NCBI GenBank assembly: GCA_017989775.1
Contig: JAGNPF010000024.1
Coordinates: 1 to 10,216, forward strand
Reading direction: 5' to 3'
Length of the DNA stretch: 10,216 bases
Source: Flavobacterium sp.
GTDB taxonomy: Bacteria; Bacteroidota; Bacteroidia; Flavobacteriales; Flavobacteriaceae
Both the position numbers and the translations under genes were made by a program. Below are positions 8,022 through 10,216 of this stretch, piece by piece (within the stretch, counting starts at the first letter, position 1; every line of letters begins with the position of its first letter). The notes beneath the pieces are model-generated. The model had not been told where the DNA came from and did not search any database. It saw only the letters and a program-made list of their open reading frames with translations.

Positions 8022-8190
8022 TATTCTAGGAAATATATTTATAAAATTATTTGACTTTCATATGAAAACGTTGTAGTGCCACTATAGATTTTAAGCCAAA
8101 ATTAAGTATTTATTAATAATAAATCAATATTAAAATTTTGAGGTTTCTTAATTAAGTATCCGCGATTTTGGCCTGACACCAGAAACCAAA

Positions 8191-8283
8191 ATGATGGGAT
8201 TGATAAAAGTAAGCGAATGGATTGACATCAATTTTCACATCATTTGCAAAATTGCAACCCATGGAGAAATGGTAAAACTGTAA
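8191..8283 (+). CDS. Possible small ORF or gene remnant (30 codons)
   Basis: An open frame from just after a TAA at 8149-8151 to a TAA at 8281-8283, with tandem ATG codons at 8191 and 8194. From the first ATG it encodes 30 residues, beginning MMGLIKVSEWIDINF and ending HGEMVKL; the frame also reads sensibly upstream of the ATG (DFGLTPETK). Codon choice looks coding-like, and the segment is less AT-rich than its flanks. A strong terminator hairpin follows 49 bases later, consistent with the end of a plus-strand transcript. I recognise no family. It may be a tiny protein, the decayed 3' end of a displaced gene, or chance. Confidence 0.25.
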   Translation: MMGLIKVSEWIDINFHIICKIATHGEMVKL

Positions 8284-8331
8284 AAAAAAGGAACTCCTAA
8301 AAATAAAGTTTTTCATATGTTTAGTGGTTGG

Positions 8332-8364
8332 AAAAAGAGGATTGAGTATATTCATCCTCTTTTT
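8332..8364 (+). terminator. Rho-independent terminator hairpin upstream of prmA
   Basis: An 11-bp perfect stem, AAAAAGAGGAT (8332-8342) pairing with ATCCTCTTTTT (8354-8364), with an 11-base loop and a T-rich tail on the plus strand. The A-run on the other arm would let it act in both directions. No full gene lies upstream on the plus strand, so what it terminates is unclear: the small open frame ending at 8283, or minus-strand read-through. Confidence 0.7.
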
Positions 8365-8397
8365 TCTTTTTACAACAATCCATAAAAAGAGAAATAC

Positions 8398-8405
8398 TAC
8401 CTTTG
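8398..8405 (+). promoter_or_regulatory. -7 promoter element of prmA
   Basis: TACCTTTG is a full match to TAnnTTTG. Transcription would begin near 8411, about 12 bases before the prmA ATG at 8423. No clear TTTG stands at the expected distance upstream. It lies just beyond the terminator hairpin, which supports a fresh start of transcription here. Confidence 0.5.
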
Positions 8406-8422
8406 CAAAAAAATCAATTTTT

Positions 8423-9256
8423 ATGTCAAACATATATCTAGGCTACCACTTCACTATCGAACCCAAAGAACTAGGCTCGGAAATCCTGGTTGCCGAACTG
8501 GGAGAATTGCCTTTCGAAAGCTTTATCGACAGCGATTTGGGAATTGTGGCCTTTATTCAAAAAGATCTTTGGAACGAGAACATTCTCGACGATTTGTTCA
8601 TCTTGAAATCGCCGGAATTCACCATTTCCTACACTGTGGAAGAAATAGACCAGGTAAATTGGAACGAGGAATGGGAAAAGAATTTCGAACCCATAGACGT
8701 GGATGGCAAATGCCATGTTCGTGCTCCTTTTCACCCCAAAACCAATGCCGAATTTGACATTGTAATCGAACCCAAAATGAGTTTCGGAACAGGCCATCAC
8801 GAAACCACGCATATGATGATCCAACATTTGTTGGAAATGGATGTTACTGGAATGAAAACCCTCGACATGGGATGCGGAACGGCCATCTTGGCCATCTTGG
8901 CCGAAATGAAAGGTGCCCAACCCATCGATGCCATCGACATCGACAACTGGTGTTACTTGAATTCTATCGAAAATGCCGAACGCAATAATTGCCAACACAT
9001 TACCGTTTACGAAGGAGATGCCGCCTTGTTGAAAGACAAAAAATATGACCTGATCATTGCCAACATCAACCGCAATATTTTGTTGAACGACATGCAAAGT
9101 TATGTCGATTGCCTGAACCCGAAAGGAACGCTTTTGTTGAGCGGTTTTTACACTGAAGACATTCCGTTTATCGACGCTTCTTGCACCGAAAAAGGCTTGA
9201 CTTATGTTAAAAAATTTGAAAGAAACAATTGGGTATCCTTAAAATACGTAAATTAG
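8423..9256 (+). CDS. prmA: Ribosomal protein L11 methyltransferase
   Basis: It transfers methyl groups from S-adenosylmethionine to ribosomal protein L11 in the cytoplasm. The 277-residue product has an N-terminal L11-recognition region (about 1-100) and a Rossmann methyltransferase domain. Motifs are MSFGTGHHETT (119-129, the MAFGTGxHxTT signature), LDMGCGTAILAILA (147-160, SAM-binding motif I), AIDIDNW (170-176, acidic residue for the ribose) and DLIIANINRNIL (209-220, the N-IL-A catalytic-side motif). The frame stays open upstream to 8324, but the ATG at 8423 is chosen because MSNIYLGYHF is the family's usual N-terminus, and the longer version would run through the terminator hairpin and the promoter. 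clpS follows 89 bp downstream on the same strand, an arrangement common in flavobacteria, where tpiA often precedes prmA. Here it does not. Confidence 0.95.
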   Translation: MSNIYLGYHFTIEPKELGSEILVAELGELPFESFIDSDLGIVAFIQKDLWNENILDDLFILKSPEFTISYTVEEIDQVNWNEEWEKNFEPIDVDGKCHVRAPFHPKTNAEFDIVIEPKMSFGTGHHETTHMMIQHLLEMDVTGMKTLDMGCGTAILAILAEMKGAQPIDAIDIDNWCYLNSIENAERNNCQHITVYEGDAALLKDKKYDLIIANINRNILLNDMQSYVDCLNPKGTLLLSGFYTEDIPFIDASCTEKGLTYVKKFERNNWVSLKYVN

Positions 9257-9345
9257 TGGCACCTAAAATCACGCAATATCTTTTGAAAGAAACAAAATAG
9301 AGAACCAACTGTATTTTTATTTAAACCCTTCAAAATTATCTAAAA

Positions 9346-9621
9346 ATGAGTACAAAAGAAAAAGTAAGAACAAGAGTCAGTCAAAAAGAAGCTACATCCG
9401 TAAACAATGAAATCATAGTTTATAATGACGATGTAAACACTTTTGACCACGTAATCGAGACCCTGATTCGGGTTTGCGACCACACTCCTGAACAAGCGGA
9501 ACAATGCTCCTTGATTGTGCATTACAACGGAAAATGTACCGTAAAAACGGATATTTTGGAAAAATTGAAACCACAATGCAGTCAATTACTCGAAGCAGGA
9601 TTGAGTGCCGAAATTGTATAA
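9346..9621 (+). CDS. clpS: ATP-dependent Clp protease adaptor ClpS
   Basis: A 91-residue adaptor that binds proteins with bulky hydrophobic N-terminal residues (N-degrons) and delivers them to the ClpA/ClpC-type unfoldase of the Clp protease. The first 20 or so residues are a charged flexible extension. The core begins EIIVYNDDVNTFDHVI (22-37), where N27, D28 and D29 correspond to the N-degron pocket residues of E. coli ClpS (N34, D35, D36). His59 in VHYNGK corresponds to H66, with identical spacing. ETLIRVCDHTPEQAEQC forms the helix that contacts the unfoldase. The ATG at 9346 follows an A-rich stretch without Shine-Dalgarno. It is probably co-transcribed with prmA, although the 89-bp gap could hold a promoter I cannot define. 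A hairpin terminator lies 17 bases after the stop. Confidence 0.93.
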   Translation: MSTKEKVRTRVSQKEATSVNNEIIVYNDDVNTFDHVIETLIRVCDHTPEQAEQCSLIVHYNGKCTVKTDILEKLKPQCSQLLEAGLSAEIV

Positions 9622-9638
9622 GTTTTTCATTCAATTAT

Positions 9639-9681
9639 AAAAAAAACAGGATTTTCTTTTTTAGAAAATCCTGTTTTTTTT
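9639..9681 (+). terminator. Bidirectional terminator after clpS
   Basis: A perfect inverted repeat: arms at 9639-9657 and 9663-9681 with a 5-base T loop. The core ACAGGATTTTCT pairs with AGAAAATCCTGT, flanked by an A-run and a T-run, so it can end transcripts from either strand. It closes the prmA-clpS unit and would also stop transcription leaving the insertion sequence toward clpS. Confidence 0.9.
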
Positions 9682-9707
9682 TATGGATAAAATTAAATCT
9701 TGTTTCA

Positions 9708-10216
9708 CCCCAGATTACGCATTAGAAATTCCAAAGGGATAATTGCAAGTTTTTGAATAATTCCAAAGTCCGCTAAACCAACTTCGTCTTTTTTTGTTCA
9801 AAGCAATTTTCAGAACAAGTTTATCATTCTGTTTTTCAAAATAGGCACCTATCGCAAAGGTTCTATATCTGAGTATTGAAAGCTTTTTTTTGGGTCTTTT
9901 CCTGTAATACAAAAGTTCTGAATAGCGACATCAAATTGTATGCAATCATTGCAAAAATCAAAGCACTTTCGGTGGCAAAAAAATCTTTTAGGTTAAAACT
10001 GTCGAATCCAAAATCATACTTTAACTCTTTGATTCTGTTTTCGGCATTGGCCCTGCCTCTATAAAGCCTCCAGATTTCTGCCGGTGCTGATTTCATATTG
10101 GTCACATAGGCCGAATATCTGTAATTTTTAAAGATTTCTTCTTCCGAAAAAAGAGATAATTGTTTGCCAAGAGCTTTTGGTCGGTCTTTTATTCTTTGTC
10201 GAACAATTACCATTCT
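9708..10216 (-). mobile_element. IS1380-family insertion sequence, 3' end only
   Basis: The 3' part of an insertion sequence enters from the right edge. The probable outer end is CCCCAGATTACGCATT starting near 9708, just beyond the transposase stop codon; this fits the family habit of ends beginning with C residues close to the gene, but the matching end lies outside the window, so the exact boundary and target duplication are not confirmed. The element sits about 27 bases beyond the clpS terminator and breaks no gene seen here. Elements of this family are about 1.7 kb, so roughly a third is visible. Confidence 0.75.
9715..10216 (-). pseudogene. IS1380-family transposase, C-terminal part, frameshifted
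   Basis: A DDE transposase fragment whose upstream part lies outside the window. The first segment (minus strand from the edge to the TAG at 9863-9865) contains MVIVRQRIKDRPKALGKQ and the signature Y-x2-R-x3-E-x6-K (YRGRANAENRIKELK), which holds the third catalytic acid, Glu at 10040-10042. The frame breaks at a run of eight A (minus strand; 9884-9891). Removing one A joins EKTQKK smoothly to LSILRYRTFAIGAYF and then to the C-terminus NYPFGISNA, ending with TAA at 9715-9717. About 166 residues are visible if the frames are joined, against about 430 for the family. The break removes the last 55 residues or so. It may be a true inactivating change, a sequencing error in a homopolymer, or be bypassed by transcriptional slippage. 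Confidence 0.85.

Larger units (their letters stand above)
7972..8422. other. 451-bp divergent spacer between pyrD and prmA
   Basis: Besides the pyrD promoter, a terminator hairpin and the prmA promoter, this stretch holds very AT-rich sequence with no recognisable structure (about 8022-8150) and a short plus-strand open frame (8152-8283). I see no tRNA, riboswitch or long coding region on either strand. Confidence 0.7.

Noticed and set aside
8324..8422. Possible N-terminal extension of PrmA by 33 residues (MVGKRGLSIF...)
   Set aside because: It runs through the terminator hairpin and the -7 promoter element, and the family's usual N-terminus begins at the ATG at 8423.
8152..8433. 93-codon minus-strand frame beginning MFDIKIDFF
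   Set aside because: It overlaps the prmA start, the prmA promoter and the hairpin, has a biased Phe/Lys-rich composition caused by A/T runs, and has no recognisable domain.
8471..9097. 208-codon minus-strand frame opposite prmA
   Set aside because: It is antisense to a gene with intact methyltransferase motifs and has no domain of its own.
9257..9345. Separate promoter for clpS (TATCTTTTG-like sequence)
   Set aside because: The spacing inside the element is off by one base from TAnnTTTG and there is no clear -33. It is too weak to report as a feature.

Overview
The window reads as ordinary chromosomal sequence from a flavobacterium-like member of the Bacteroidota. The evidence is the AT-rich composition with very AT-rich spacers, start codons without a Shine-Dalgarno sequence, promoter elements of the Bacteroidota type (TAnnTTTG, in one case with TTTG 19 bases upstream), and proteins typical of that group: an IMP dehydrogenase, a quinone-type dihydroorotate dehydrogenase, a PrmA/ClpS pair, a DUF5723-like outer-membrane protein and an IS1380-type transposase. 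No rRNA, tRNA, CRISPR array or phage gene was seen.

Layout. At the left edge guaB (minus strand, cut by the window end) is transcribed away from a P-type cation ATPase (plus strand, 1523-4039), with a 161-bp divergent spacer between them. The ATPase runs tail to tail, with only 8 bp between stop codons, into a minus-strand block. In transcription order that block is pyrD, an HMG-CoA lyase gene, a small lipoprotein gene and a DUF5723-like beta-barrel gene. The first three are separated by 59-bp gaps and the last two overlap by an ATGA. A clear promoter lies between pyrD and the lyase gene, so the block may be one long operon with an internal start. Divergent from pyrD, beyond a 451-bp spacer (7972-8422) that holds a possible small ORF and a strong terminator hairpin, come prmA and clpS on the plus strand, closed by a near-perfect hairpin terminator. 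The right edge is the 3' part of an IS1380-family insertion sequence whose transposase is frameshifted in a run of eight A.

Functions. The genes are mostly housekeeping: GTP synthesis (guaB), pyrimidine synthesis (pyrD), leucine or HMG-CoA breakdown (HMG-CoA lyase), ribosomal protein L11 methylation (prmA) and N-degron delivery to ClpAP-type proteases (clpS). The less understood parts are the ATPase, whose membrane ion-site residues differ from those of calcium pumps, and the lipoprotein/beta-barrel pair, which probably forms a cell-envelope unit of unknown function. I found no convincing new multi-gene system. The best leads are the ATPase ion site, the envelope pair, the near-leaderless promoter of the lyase gene, and the orphan transcription unit upstream of prmA.
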